Assembly (NCBI RefSeq): GCF_003086295.3
Contig: NC_092048.1
Span: forward strand, 91,492,626 to 91,556,625
DNA from: Arachis hypogaea
Lineage: Eukaryota > Streptophyta > Magnoliopsida > Fabales > Fabaceae
Length of the DNA: 64,000 nt
Direction: 5' to 3'
In this document: piece by piece, positions 23,004 through 33,847 of the stretch
Layout: every line of letters begins with the position of its first letter
Numbering within the stretch: the stretch's first letter is position 1
The notes under the pieces: generated by a model
Database searches by the model: none
Told to the model about the DNA's origin: nothing
The model's input: only the letters and a program-made list of their open reading frames with translations
Made by a program: the position numbers and the translations under genes

Positions 23004-24395
23004 TTGTTCGAGTTTGGACAACTGACGGATTATCTTGTTTCCTAGATCAGGTAATTTTCTTTATTTTATTTGAGTCTTTTATTTTTAGTTTCTTCTTCTT
23101 ATTTTCGAAAGAAATAAAAAAAACGTTTTCAAAAATATTTTTCTTTTCATTGTTTAATCTTTGTTCTTGGTTAAATTTTCAAAATTTTGAGTCATTCTTT
23201 CAAAAAAATTTTCAAAAATAGTTTCTTTGGTTAAGTCTTGTGTCAATCTTCAAGTTTGGTGTCTTCTTGTGTTTTTTCTTTTAAATTTTCGAAAATTTTA
23301 TGTTTGGTTTTCAAAGCTTTTAAGTTCGGTGTCTTTTACATGTTCTTGTATTCTTTGAGTTTTTTGAGTCTTGTTCTTGGTGTTCTTCTTGATCTTCAAA
23401 GTGTTCTTGTGTTTTCTTTTTGTTTTGATCTTAAAAATTTTTAAGTTTATTGTTCATTTGTGTTTTTCTTTAAAGTTTTGAAAACTAGGTGGTTTTGATT
23501 TAAAAATTTCAAGTTTTGTGTCTTTTACTTGTTTTTATCTTTCTTCATGAAATTCAAAAATCTAAAAAATATCTTTTCTATCTTTATCTTTACTTAATTT
23601 TCGAAATTTTTAAATAAAAATTCAAATTTTAATTTCAAAATTTTTATCTTATCTTATCTTAGTTTTAAAAATCAAAATTCAAATCTTTTCAAAAATCTTA
23701 TCTTTTTCAAAATCTTATCTTATCTTTTTATCTTATTTCAAAATTTAAAATCAAATCTTTTTCAAAATCAAATTTCAAATCTTATCTTTTTTAAATCTTT
23801 TCAAACTCTTATCTTATCTTTTCTAATTTCAATATTTAAAATTGAATCTTTTTCAAATATTTTTAGTTTCTTATCTTATCTTTTCTAATTTCGATTTTTA
23901 AAATTAAATCTTTTCTAACCTTCTATCTTATCTTATTTTCAAATCTTTTTAATTTAGATCATATCTTTCTTAACCTCTTTTCATATCTCTATCTTATTTC
24001 TCTTTCTTCTTTTTCAAAACTTCCTAACTAACTCTTCTCTCTTTTAGTTTTCGAAAATTCCTTCTTCTTCTCTCTCTTCTATTTTTGAAAATTTATTAAC
24101 TAATTTTTAATTCTTTTTAATTAATTAACCTTAATTTTTGAAAATAATAAATAAATAAAATAAAAATAAAAATATTTTAATTCTTATTTATCTCTTTTAT
24201 TTCTAATTCTTTTCTTTTTTTTTACTTATATTTATTCGAACTCCACTTCTCATATTTTCAAAGTATTATTCTTTCCCTTCTCCCATCTTCACTTTTCTAT
24301 CTTCTTTTTCTTTCTTCACATCTCACAGGGAGTCCTCTGTTCTTGAACATAGAGCTCCCATTCTCTTTTCTCTCTTGTTTCTTCTTTTCTTGTTT
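23004..24395 (+). other. Element C leader, T-rich low complexity
   Basis: This is the untranslated leader before gag, built of TTTTCAAA, ATCTTATCTT and TTCGAAAA units. It has no gene; peptides read from it are low complexity. Confidence 0.75.
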
Positions 24396-24877
24396 ATGAC
24401 CAGGAATAGAGATAAAGAACCCCTCTTTAATCTTAATCTTGAACCTAGGAAGACCTTAAGGACAAGCTTACAATAGGCTAAAGCACAACACTCCGGAACA
24501 AACTTTTCAGAAAATTTTGAACAAGAAATTAGAGACATGGCCAAACCTGAAGGAGATGCCAGAAAGGTTCTTGGTGACTTCACCATGCCTACCTCTGACT
24601 TTTATGGCAGAAGTTTCTCTGTACCTACCATTGGAGCTAACAGTTTTGAACTTAAGCCTCAGTTGGTCTCTCTCCTACAACAGAACCGCAAATTTTAGGG
24701 ACTTCCAATGGAAGATCCACATCAGTTCTTAGCTAAATTCTTGCAGATCTGTGATACTGTTAAGACTAATGGAGTAAATCCTAAAGTCTACAAGGTTATG
24801 CTCTTTCCCTCTGCTGTAAGAGATAGAGCTAAGATATGGTTGGATTCCCAACCAAAGGAGAGCTTAGACTCTTGGAA
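24396..24877 (+). pseudogene. Element C gag, part 1
   Basis: ATG at 24396 opens MTRNRDKEPL. The frame holds TAG at about 24474 and another stop near 24696, but gag homology is clear: VPTIGANSFELKPQLVSLLQQN, EDPHQFLAKFLQICDTVKTNGV, RAKIWLDSQPKESLDSW. It is cut after 24877 by CACTA-1 and resumes at 29841 at exactly the next residues. It shares this segment with gag of D and E. Confidence 0.9.
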
Positions 24878-24890
24878 GACTACAAGAAAA

Positions 24891-25260
24891 CACGTCTTTT
24901 GCCACGCTTTTTGAACTACCGCCACGCTTTTGAAAGGGTGACCTATCAAAGGGTGGCGGTTGCTCTATCGCCACGCTTTTTGCAGCCTATTGCCACGCTT
25001 TTTGTTTGCCACACTTTTTTACAAATTGCCACTTGGAAAAGCGTGGCTATAGGTGGGAAATATGGCCACGCTTTTAAAGCGTGGCGATAGGTGGAGATAC
25101 GGCCACGCTTTAAAAGCGTGGCGATAGGTGGAGATACGGCCACGCTTTAAAAGCGTGGCGATAGGTGGAGATACGGCCACGCTTTTAAAGCGTGGCGATA
25201 GGTAGAGATACGGCCACGCTCCATAGCAAAATATACAGCCACGCTTTAAAAGCGTGGCGA
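24891..25260. repeat. CACTA-1 left subterminal array
   Basis: There are repeated copies of GCCACGCTTTTAAAGCGTGG with a GCGATAGGTGGAGATAC spacer. Subterminal repeats of CACTA elements are typically bound by their transposase-associated protein. Confidence 0.9.
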
Positions 25261-26023
25261 AAGCCTTGTTAAATTAAAAAAAAAAATTTCTTTTCATTAC
25301 TTGATCTTCATTGCTACACAATATAAATTTTCAATCCTTTTTTATTACCAAACCTACAAATATCGTATGCAATTTTTATTACAAGACAAATCAAACAATA
25401 ATTAGTGAGATATATAATTTACTATAATTGTTTTATACATTAAAAAACTATTACTCAAATACAAAATAAATCTCGAGTTCAAATTCCAAAACTAAAAACC
25501 AAAGAAAAATATAGAAACAATACAAGTTAGAACTGCTCATAATATATCAAATTACACTAATAGAGATGATCATCAACCTAAATACTTAGTAAAAGATCAA
25601 AATCAACCTAAAACTGCTCCACTTTGTGCATTAAGCGTTCAAGTTATCCATTCCAATACTAGCCTGCAGCAAAATATCAAGAACAAATTGAGCCAACAAA
25701 AACAATATATATAAAAATATTATAAAAAATAATCTAATTTATGCATGTATTAACAATTCCAAATTAAACCAGGTTCACATTCCACTATAAAATACTGTTA
25801 GATTGAACCACATATAGCCAGAAATTGAATTGAATGCTCACTGATTGGTAAATGCAAATCTAAAAGTACAATAACACGAAACTAAACTATGCTCAAAATA
25901 CCAAACTAAATTATTGAACAACTATAAAGCAGATGCATTATTAGCTCTTTTTTCAAGCGACAAAATTATTTATTTGCAAAACCAATAAAGCAATAAGGTT
26001 GATGCAGAATGCTTAAGGTATAC
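25261..26023. other. CACTA-1 interior, AT-rich, no gene seen
   Basis: This is AT-rich sequence between the left array and the first recognised exon. Nothing was recognised; it may be host intron or 3' flank. Confidence 0.5.
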
Positions 26024-26122
26024 CGGTGAGGGAAAAAATCTGCATCATGTTGAAGAATCCAAGAAAGCAGTGAGATCAACCATGTCTTTAAGTTTGAACT
26101 TTATGCCAGTCTCCTCTTCAAC
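26024..26122 (-). pseudogene. Captured exon: probable Nudix hydrolase (NUDX14-like)
   Basis: This 99-bp minus-strand exon is bounded by AG (acceptor) and GT (donor). It translates as VEEETGIKFKLKDMVDLT then AFLDSST, a stop, CRFFPSP. The EEETGI piece is the distal part of a Nudix box, and MVDLTAFLD recalls plant ADP-sugar diphosphatase (NUDX14), from memory. The in-frame stop shows it is dead as that enzyme. Confidence 0.6.
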
Positions 26123-26243
26123 CTGTCAGAGGCACAACTAAGCCATGAAGACTAACAGGTTAGTCGGTTACTTAAATTACCACTTAACAAGGCCTAATTA
26201 TCAGAAATCATATCCACTTTTTAAACACTGATGATGCAATTAC

Positions 26244-26340
26244 CTGAATTAGAACTTGTCTCAGAGCCAAGGTGCCATCAGCTAGAATCCCAATCTCACT
26301 TTGCAAGTTATGCAACCATTGAATCAGAATACCAATACTT
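26244..26340 (-). pseudogene. Captured exon: likely upstream exon of the same Nudix gene
   Basis: The minus-strand reading SIGILIQWLHNLQSEIGIL then ADGTLALRQVLIQ ends at a CAG|GTAA donor. The WLHNLQSE and LRQVLIQ pieces fit the N-terminal half of NUDX14-type proteins. Intermediate exons are missing between this and 26122. Confidence 0.5.
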
Positions 26341-26459
26341 CCCTAATATAAAGATAAAAAAAAGTGCAATTTCAATTACAAGAAGTTACAAAAAGAAAGA
26401 AAAAGAATAACTTTGTATAGATCAATATCAGCCAATACAATAAAAAACCATGAACATAA

Positions 26460-26660
26460 GTCTGAGCAAGGGGCATAGATTTTCCCAGTCAATTGGCTTG
26501 GGTTAAAAATAAAACTATTTTCATCAGTAACTTCATTGTTTTGGTCAGACAAATCTAGGCCTGAAAGATCTCGAGATAGCACCCTTTCAAGATCTTCATA
26601 CTCACCTTGTGATGGCGATACTTCAGTTCTATCAACACTTGTAGGAAGGATATTAGAATT
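26460..26660 (-). pseudogene. Captured coding segment, unidentified
   Basis: The open minus-strand reading contains EYEDLERVLSRDLSGLDLS and looks like normal acidic coding sequence rather than intron, but I do not recognise the protein. It lies between the Nudix and kinase exons. Confidence 0.35.
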
Positions 26661-26681
26661 AGTAAAGAAGACTTAGATTAC

Positions 26682-26756
26682 CAGCTCAACTTGTTTGGAG
26701 GCCCCAAAATCTGCAAGTTTAATGCAACCTTTATTATCTACAAGAATATTGGCCCC
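26682..26756 (-). pseudogene. Captured exon: ANP/NPK1-type MAPKKK kinase subdomain VII
   Basis: This 75-bp minus-strand exon (25 codons), flanked by CAG acceptor and GTAATC donor, reads [20 protein letters not shown] followed by KQVEL. It contains the DFG motif and the ANILVDN catalytic-loop end found in plant ANP/NPK1 MAP kinase kinase kinases. The catalytic HRD lies in the missing previous exon. It cannot encode a kinase by itself. Confidence 0.75.
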
Positions 26757-27903
26757 CTGAAATTGATTACAATTGAACATTAGTAACTCAAAAAAGGAGA
26801 TCTGACATGCTAATCAATGATACTACAAGAAAAATCACATTATTATTATTATCAAACTTTGGTGTCAGGATTCAGAACGTTCAAGACACAACTCAAAATA
26901 AGAAAGAATCATCAACAGAAGCAATTGTTTATTAAACAGTAGCAGTAAATAGCATGTTTTCGAGGTTCAAGCAAGCAGCAAACAGAATTCATATGACTTA
27001 ACCAGTTCCACAAACTGAAATCATTGCAGTTCATATAATATGGACCAAGCAACAAGCAAAGCAGCACTCAACAACAACAAACCAAGAAAAATTAATGAAA
27101 CAGTAACACTTTCACAGCATCTATTTTGGACAATGAAAAAAAAATACAATAAACAGCAATCACAAGTCCAGAATTCAACACCAAAACAGCATAATAAACA
27201 AGTTCATCCAGGGCAACATTCAGAGGAAAGACAAATTCATTCCGAACAGCAGCAGTAAACAAAACAAAACCTACATCCACTAACTAGTCCAGATTCTCTA
27301 ACCACCTAATTCAACTAAACTAAATTAGTTGAACTAAACAAGCTAAACAGAATGAGCTAAACCAGATTAAATGAGATGAAAGGGGAACCTGGGAAGCAGG
27401 GAATTGGAACAGGGGAAAGGAAGGGAAAGATTGATGATGATGAGTGAATGGCCGGAGCAACACGGTGGCGGCCTAGTGGTAAAGATTAAAATATTAAAAT
27501 ACAAATCAGAAGATTAAAATGCAAATCAGAAGACATCAAACAAAAATATCCCAGAGTTCACGTCAGTAATAGTTAGTCTTCCAAACTGACGACATTTCTT
27601 GGATTCAATATTTACAAATTGCCTAAAGACTCAAACCCATAAAAGAATTGCTGCATTTAAAGAGAGGAAATTACAATATTGGACCTACCCAAAAGCTTCA
27701 ACCTATTTGAATTCTTTTGGAATGTATCTTCTAGCTTTCTCTGCCTTCACAAGATGGAGTTAATACAAGGCACTGATAAACAAAGAAACAGAACAGTTAA
27801 TTAAAGAAACAATTCCCATTTCCCACAAATTAAAGTTGAACATACATAAACAACACTTAGAGAAAGATTCATTGTTACAATTTTGCAGACTTAATGAATT
27901 ACC
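26757..27903. other. CACTA-1 interior without recognised gene
   Basis: AT-rich sequence with a GA-rich patch at 27370-27475. Open frames here lack motifs. Confidence 0.5.
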
Positions 27904-27996
27904 TTCCTCTAAATACCCATGTGATGTCTTGTAAAGCCACCAAAGTTGTTTCCAACATGTCAAGGCCAGCCTGGTTTGCAAAGATAAACACCGGCA
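27904..27996 (-). pseudogene. Captured exon: HD-ZIP III (REVOLUTA-like), MEKHLA region
   Basis: The minus-strand reading VPVFIFANQAGLDMLETTLV then ALQDIT is the highly conserved C-terminal MEKHLA segment of HD-ZIP III transcription factors. After ALQDIT the reading diverges (WVFRGR), so the capture or a rearrangement ends there. Splice signals flank it. Confidence 0.8.
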
Positions 27997-28090
27997 CTGA
28001 CTATGATCCAGACAGAGAATCATATATATCTTAAATTAAAGGCTTTCATGGAAATGATGAACTCTACTATGAACAAAACATCTGCCATAC

Positions 28091-28196
28091 CTTCAAAGAA
28101 TAGCACAAAATGGCATCCTGATGATGCCACAAATGTTTAAGCACTGACTCACCAATTTGAGAATCAAATCTCAGCAACTCTGCCCCCAAATAATAA
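28091..28196 (-). pseudogene. Captured exon: HD-ZIP III (REVOLUTA-like)
   Basis: The minus-strand exon between AACAG acceptor and GTATGG donor reads YYLGAELLRFDSQIGESVLK then HLWHHQDAILCYSLK. The LWHHxDAILCxSLK motif is diagnostic for HD-ZIP III proteins, and the wording is closest to REVOLUTA among those I recall. Confidence 0.8.
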
Positions 28197-28319
28197 CTGT
28201 TATTAGAAGAAAAAAGAACACAAAAGTGAAGGGCATCATTAGATACTTTTCAAGAATGAATATTCAACAATAAAGCTTGAACACAATACAACAGATGCAG
28301 ACTTGCCTATAACTGCAGC

Positions 28320-28419
28320 AGATCTAGTTGGCTAGTGTAAGAGCCTCTGGAGAACCAGGAGAGAGTTTTGAGCCAACTGCCGGGTTTATACCAGATGGAG
28401 AAATCGCCATGGCAACCCT
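28320..28419 (-). pseudogene. Captured exon: HD-ZIP III (REVOLUTA-like), upstream exon
   Basis: The minus-strand reading RVAMAISPSGINPAVGSKLS then PGSPEALTLA follows a GTGCAG acceptor. It directly precedes the next exon in HD-ZIP III proteins. The end of the exon, after LTLA, is altered and reads into a stop. Gene order and introns are kept, so genomic DNA, not cDNA, was captured. Confidence 0.75.
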
Positions 28420-28688
28420 CTGCACAGAAGGAAGAAAAAGGAAGGCAATTGAAGAATAGAATGAAAGAATGGTAGCATCTCTTGTTTGTTTCTAGATTAT
28501 ATGGTTCAGTAAAAAATTATAACCAACTCACATCATCCATATAAGAAGGCAGAACCTAAGGTATAAAATATAAGCATTTCATTTCCTAGTACTGTTTTAC
28601 CATTTTGTCCTAAATCTTTGAATCTATCTATTCTGCCATTCCAGAAGCCATCTTGTAGAAAAAGCAACAAAAATAAGGGAATCCATAC

Positions 28689-28773
28689 CTGATATTCAAG
28701 TAATGGTTTGACACACTTTGGTTTGCAAGAGTCTTCGAGATATCTCTTTTGATCAACGGGTTCGTCGTCAACC
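28689..28773 (-). pseudogene. Captured exon: QCR6-like (cytochrome bc1 hinge protein)
   Basis: The minus-strand reading VDDEPVDQKRYLEDSCKPKC then VKPLLEYQ, between TTAG acceptor and GTATGG donor, matches the N-terminus of plant complex III subunit 6, a small acidic mitochondrial protein with CX3C cysteines. If the first exon ends AT|GTAAGT at 28876, the start codon is split by the intron. Downstream exons are absent. Confidence 0.75.
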
Positions 28774-28875
28774 CTAAGTGCAGGTCAATAAATAAGAAAA
28801 CAACAAATTAACATAGGATCAGATCCATTGGAGAAATCAAGTACAAAGAGAACAGATCTGACTGAGGAGACTTAC

Positions 28876-29340
28876 ATTGCAGTTAGCGTTGGGAGCAGAG
28901 AGAGAGACGACACTGACGATGCAGAGGAGATCGGCGAGGAGGGCGACCCTAGTGACGAGGGGGAGACGAGGCAGAGGGGAGGCTAATGGCGCAGTGAGGA
29001 CGGTGTTGGTGACGGCGGGGATCTGAGCTCTTCCAGGGTTGAGAGATGGGAGTTGAGAGTGACAGCGTAAGATCGAGTTGAGAGTGAGAGAGGAGAAGAG
29101 ATCATACCTTTGGAATCGGAGGGCTTGGAGGAGAAGAGAGCGTCGCGGATACCTTGCCGTCGCCCATGTTTGGTGGAGCTTGAAGGTGAACAGAGAGATG
29201 AAGAGTATGAAGAAGAAGATGAAGATTAAGAAGATGAAGAAGATGAAGAGTATGAAGAGTATGAACAGTGACGAGGGCGAAGGGCGAAGGAGCTCTTCCA
29301 GGCGAGTGTGGTTTCGAAGGGAAAAGAAGATTAGGGTTAG
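28876..29340 (-). promoter_or_regulatory. Probable captured 5' UTR/promoter of the QCR6-like gene
   Basis: This lies directly upstream of the QCR6-like exon on the minus strand. It ends in a plausible first-exon donor (AT|GTAAGT at about 28870-28877) and is CT-rich on that strand, like many plant 5' UTRs. It could drive transcription through the other captured exons. No sharp TATA box is assigned. Confidence 0.4.
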
Positions 29341-29411
29341 TGTCTAACGGGTTGGGGACCGGGTTGCGGGCCGGGTTGCGGGTCGGGTTGGTGTCAATGG
29401 GTTGGGGACCC

Positions 29412-29826
29412 TCTTGCCACGCTTTTACAACGTAACTGTTTCTCTCTACGGCCACGCTTTCGAAGCGTGGCAGAAAAAAACCTTTTGGCCACGCTTTTAA
29501 AGCGTGCCAAAAGAGGACCAGGATATGGCCACGTTTTCCAAGCGTGGCCTTAATGAAACCCTTTCGCCACGCTTTTAAAACGTCCTTGTTGTTCTCTATG
29601 GCCACGCTTTTGAAGCGTGGCAGTTTTAAAACGTGGCCGTTTCTCTAATCAATTGCCACCCTTATAAAAGCGTGGCCGTTGATCCTTTTCGCCACGCTTT
29701 TGAAGCGTGGCAAAAAAAAAGGTGGCCAAATCTCTAATCTATCGCCACCCTCATAAAAGCGTGGCCATTGACCACTTTTGGCCACGCTTTTAAAGCGTGG
29801 CAAGAAAAAAGCGTGGCCATAGGCCT
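29412..29826. repeat. CACTA-1 right subterminal array
   Basis: This is the same GCCACGCTTTTAAAGCGTGG family as on the left, with spacers of different sequence. The two arrays are about 4.1 kb apart. Confidence 0.9.
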
Positions 29827-29840
29827 TTTTTCTTGTAGTG

Positions 29841-30804
29841 GAAGAAGCTGGTTAATGCTTTTCTGGCTAAATTCTTTCCCCTTCAAAGAATGAGCAAAAT
29901 TAGAGTGAAAGTTCAAACCTTCAGACAAAGAGAAGGTGAATCCCTCTATGAAGCTTGCGAAAGGTACAAGAAGCTGATCAGGAGATGTCCTCTTGATATG
30001 CTCTCAGAATGGTCTATCATAGGCGTGTTCTATGATAGTCTATTTGAGATGTCCAAAATCTCATTGGACAGCTTTGTAGGTGGATCACTCCACTTAAAGA
30101 AAACACCTATAGAAGTAAGAGAACTCATTGAGATGGTTGCAAAAAACCAATTTATGTACACTTCTGAGAGGAATCCTATAAATCATGGGGTCTCTCAGAA
30201 GAAATGAGTTCTTGAAGTTGATACTCTGAATGCCATATTGGCTCAGAACAAGATCTTGACCCAACAGGTCAATATGATCTCTCAGCATTTGACTGGAATG
30301 CAAGCTGCAGCTGGCAGCACCCAAGAAGAATCTTCTGATATAGATGCATATGATCCTGATCAACCCACCATGGAGGAGGTGAATTACATGGGAGAACCTT
30401 ATGGAAACACCTACAATCCTTCATGGAGGAATCATCCTAACCTTTCATGGGAGGATCAACAGAAGCCTCAGCAAGGTTTCAATAACAATCAAGGTGGAAG
30501 GAACCAGAATAGGTTCAACAACAGACCACAATTCCCATCCTCTCAAGAGAACATGGAAACCCCTAAGTAGAGCCTTTCTGGTTTCCAGCCTCTCTAAAAC
30601 CATCCATAGTTTCATAAATGAAACAAGGTCCTCCATTAGAAATTTGGAGGTACAAGTTAGTCAATTGAGCAAGAGAATCCCTGAGACTCCTCCTGACACT
30701 CTTCCAAGCAACACTGAGGTGAACCCAAGAGAAGAGTGTAAGGACATCACCTCTGAGGCTGAGGCCAAATCTGAGGAGACTAGGAAGGCATTGAATGCCC
30801 AGTG
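29841..30804 (+). pseudogene. Element C gag, part 2
   Basis: This resumes gag after CACTA-1: NAFLAKFFPLQRMSKIRVKV, GESLYEACERYKKLIRRCP, SGGS-like and FMYTSERNP segments. The C-terminal part has EVNYMGEPYGNTYNPSWRN and GFNNNQGGRNQNRF. Stops at about 30205 and 30568 and a frameshift near 30570-30600 break it; the later reading (RSSIRNLEVQVSQLSKRIPE) parallels D and E. It ends in a palindrome array. Confidence 0.88.
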
Positions 30805-30805
30805 A

Positions 30806-30997
30806 GCCTCACTGGGCGTTCAACGCCCACAATAGCAGCAGGCCTGGCGCTGAACGCCAGTGAGTAAGCCCTCACTGGGAGTTCAACGCCTATCCTAGCA
30901 GCAAAGCTGGCATTGAACACCAGCCAGGGTGCACTGGCTGGGCGTTCAACGCCCAAATAGGCAGGAACTCTGGCGCTGAACGCCAGTGAGGAACCCC
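30806..30997. repeat. Palindrome array in C, gag-protease junction (left part)
   Basis: There are alternating GGCGTTCAACGCC and CTGGCGCTGAACGCCAG words about 30-45 bp apart. D inserted at its end; it continues at 41842. F has a milder version at the same coding position (51300-51385). Confidence 0.85.
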
Positions 30998-32081
30998 TGG
31001 TATGCGAAATTGCTACTCAGATTAGGTTGTAAAATTATTTGTTCGTTCTTTCCCTGGCAATGGCACCAAAAAATGGAAGCACAGAACCATGGTCCAAACA
31101 TAACTTCACAACTTCGCACAACTAACCAGCAAGTGCACTGGGTCGTCCAAGTAATAAAACCTTACGTGAGTAAGGGTCGATCCCACGGAGATTGTCGGCT
31201 TGAAGCAAGCTATGGTCACCTTGTAAATCTCAGTCAGGCGGATATCAAATGGTTATGGAGTTTTCGAAAATTAATAATAAATAAACAGAAAATAAAGATA
31301 GAAATACTTATGTAATTCATTGGTGAGAATTTCAGATAAGTGTATAGAGATGCTTTCGTTCCTCTGAACCTCTGATTTTCTGCTGTCTTTATCCAATCCT
31401 TCCTACTCCTTTCCATGGCAAGCTTTCTGTAAGGGCATCACCGTTGTCAATGGCTACATCACATCCTCTTGTGAAAAAGGTCCAAATGCTCTGTCACGGC
31501 ATGGCTAATCATGTGAGGTTCTCGATCATACTGGAATAGGATTCACCCTCCTTTTGCGTCTGTCACTACGCCCAGCACACGCGAGTTTGAAGTTCGTCAC
31601 AGCCATCCCTTCCCAGATCCTACTCGGAATACCACAGACAAGGTTTAGACTTTCCAGATCACAGGAATGGCCATCCATGGGTTCTAACTTATACTACGAA
31701 GATACTAATAACTCGGACTCGGTCCCCTGTATTAGATATCTAAGAGATACTCATTCTAGCTTAGTTGCATGTAGAACGGAAGTGTTTGTCAGGCACGCAT
31801 TCATAAGTGAGAATGATGATGAGCGTCACATAATCATCACATTCATCATGTTCTTGGGTGCGAATGGATATCTTAGAAGTGGAATAAGTTGAATTGAATA
31901 GAAAACAGTAGTACTTTGCATTAATTCATGAGGAACAGCAGAGCTCCACACCTTAATCTATGGAGTGTAGAAAGTCTACCATTGAAAATACATAAGTGAA
32001 AGGTTCAGGCATGGCCGAGAGGCCAGCCCCCATGATCTAAGAACAAAACGTCCCAGGATGTCTAATACAATAGTAAAAAGT

Positions 32082-32091
32082 CCTATTTATA
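32082..32091 (-). promoter_or_regulatory. TATA box of D 3' LTR
   Basis: TATAAATAGG on the minus strand. The same site occurs in the 5' LTR (41228-41237) and in E's LTRs (43375-43384, 61389-61398). Confidence 0.65.
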
Positions 32092-32207
32092 CTAAACTAG
32101 ATACTAGGGTTTACAGAAGTAAGTAATTGATGCATAAATCCACTTTCAGGGCCCACTTGGTGTGTGCTTGGGCTGAGCTTGAAGGTTGCATGTGTAGAGG
32201 CTTCTTC

Positions 32208-32320
32208 TGGAGTTGAACGCCAAGTTGTAACGTGTTTTTGGCGTTCAACTCTGGTTCGTGACGTGTTTCTGGCGTTTAACTCCAGACTGCAGCGTAGAAC
32301 TGGCGTTCAACGCCCTTTTG
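32208..32320. repeat. Palindrome array in D 3' LTR
   Basis: GAGTTGAACGCCA, TGGCGTTCAACTC and CTGGCGTTCAACGCC words. The counterpart in the 5' LTR is 41353-41465. Confidence 0.8.
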
Positions 32321-32691
32321 CGTCATCTAAACTCGGCCAAAGTATGGACTATTATATATTTATGGAAAGCCCTGGATGTCTACTTTCCAACGCAATTCGA
32401 AGCGTGCCATTTTGAGTTCTGTAGCTCCAGAAAATTCACTTTGAGTGCAGGGAGGTTAGAATCCAACAGCATCAGCAGTCCTTCTTCAACATCTGAATCT
32501 GATTTTTGCTCAAGTCCCTCAATTTCAGCCAGAAAATACCTGAAATCATAGAAAAACACACAAACTCATAGTAAAGTCCAGAAATGTGAATTTAACATAA
32601 AAACTAATGAAAACATCCCTAAAAGTAACTAGATCCTACTAAAAACATACTAAAAACAATGCCAAAAAGCGTATAAATTATCCGCTCATCA

Positions 32692-33847
32692 CAACACCAA
32701 ACTTAAATTGTTGCTTGTCCCTAAGCAATTGAAAATCAAATAGGATAAAAAGAAGAGAATATACTATAAATTCCAAACTATCAATGAAACATAGCTCCAA
32801 TCAGATGAGCGGGACTTGTAGCTTTTTGCCTCTTGAATAGTTTTGGCATCTCACTTTATCCATTGAGGTTCAGAATGATTGGCATCTATAGGAACTCAGA
32901 GTTCAGATAGTGTTACTGATTCTCCTAGTTCAGTATGTTGATTCTTGAACACAGCTACTTTATGAGTCTTGGCCGTGGCCCTAAGCACTTTGTTTTCCAG
33001 TATTACCACCGGATACATAAATGCCACAGACACATAATTGGGTGAACCTTTTCAGATTGTGACTCAGCTTTGCTAAAGTCCCCAATTAGAGGTGTCCAGG
33101 GTTCTTAAGCACACTCTTCTTTTGCTTTGGACTTTGACTTTAACCGCTTAGTCTCAAGTTTTCACTTGACACCTTCACGCCACAAGCACATGGTTAGGGA
33201 CAGCTTGGTTTAGCCGCTTAGGCCAGGATTTTATTCCTTTAGGCCCTCCTATCCACTGATGCTCAAAGCCTTGGGATCCTTTTTATTTACCCTTGCCTTT
33301 TGGTTTTAAGGGTTATTGGCTTTTTGCTCTTGCCTTTTGGTTTTAAGAGCTTTTGGCTTTTTCTGCTTGCTTTTTCTTTATTTTTATTTTTTTTTCGCCA
33401 TTTTTTTTCTCTTTTTTTTTTCTGCAAGCTTTTGTATTCACTGCTTTTTCTTGCTTCAAGAATCATTTTTATGATTTTTCAGATTATCAAATAACATGTT
33501 TCCTGTTCATCATTCTTTCAAGAGCCAACATATTTAACATTCTAAAACATCAACTTCAAAAGACATATGCACTGTTCAAGCATTCATTCAGAAAAACAAA
33601 AAGTATTGTCACCACATCAATATAATTAAACTAAGTTCAAGGATAAATTCGAAACTCATGTACTTCTTGTTCTTTTGAATTAAAAACATTTTTTATTTAA
33701 GAGAGGTGATGGATTCATAGGACATTCATAACTTTAAGACAAAGTTACTAAATACTAATGATCATGTAATAAGACACAAACATGGATAAGCACTTAACAT
33801 AAAGAAAACGAAAAATAGAGAATGTAAGAACAAGGAATGAGTCTACC
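32692..33847 (-). other. D spacer between aORF and 3' LTR
   Basis: This noncoding spacer is shared with E (59644-60788), F (53466-54611) and G. On the minus strand it has an A-rich stretch with two copies of a unit around CCAAAAGGCAAG, and ends AAGTTTGGTGTTG next to the LTR, where the polypurine tract should be. Confidence 0.75.

Larger units (their letters stand above)
24878..29840. mobile_element. CACTA-1: non-autonomous CACTA element with captured host exons (TSD GAA)
   Basis: This is a 4963-bp insertion in C's gag. The left end is GACTACAAGAAAA (first base changed from C) and the right end TTTTTTCTTGTAGTG, imperfect terminal inverted repeats of the CACTACAAGAAAA type. GAA is duplicated at 24875-24877 and 29841-29843, the 3-bp duplication typical of CACTA elements, and removing the element restores the gag reading. 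Both ends carry subterminal palindrome arrays. No transposase is recognisable; instead, minus-strand exons of several host genes with introns lie inside. Confidence 0.9.
30998..32691 (-). repeat. Element D 3' LTR
   Basis: This is 1694 bp, TGGTATGCG to GCTCATCA on the plus strand. It contains the U5 hairpin (31160-31175, CCTTAC/GTAAGG), TATA box (32082-32091) and palindrome array (32208-32320). Confidence 0.95.

Noticed and set aside
23238..23444. Phe/Ser/Leu-rich ORFs in the leaders of C, D, E and F
   Set aside because: They arise from T-rich low-complexity leader sequence and are not conserved between elements.
27904..28419. A working HD-ZIP III or kinase gene
   Set aside because: Only isolated exons are present, several end in altered sequence or stops, and all are inside CACTA-1.
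29078..29605. Lys/Met-rich and array-crossing ORFs at the right end of CACTA-1
   Set aside because: They follow a GAAGAT simple repeat and the subterminal palindromes; composition is not that of a normal protein.
31554..31892. Recurrent ORFs of about 112-140 codons in D and E LTRs (also 43588-44010, 61602-62024)
   Set aside because: The frame recurs because the LTRs are near-identical copies; it lies in the transcribed LTR, with no start context or known domain. I cannot exclude a short peptide but see no support.
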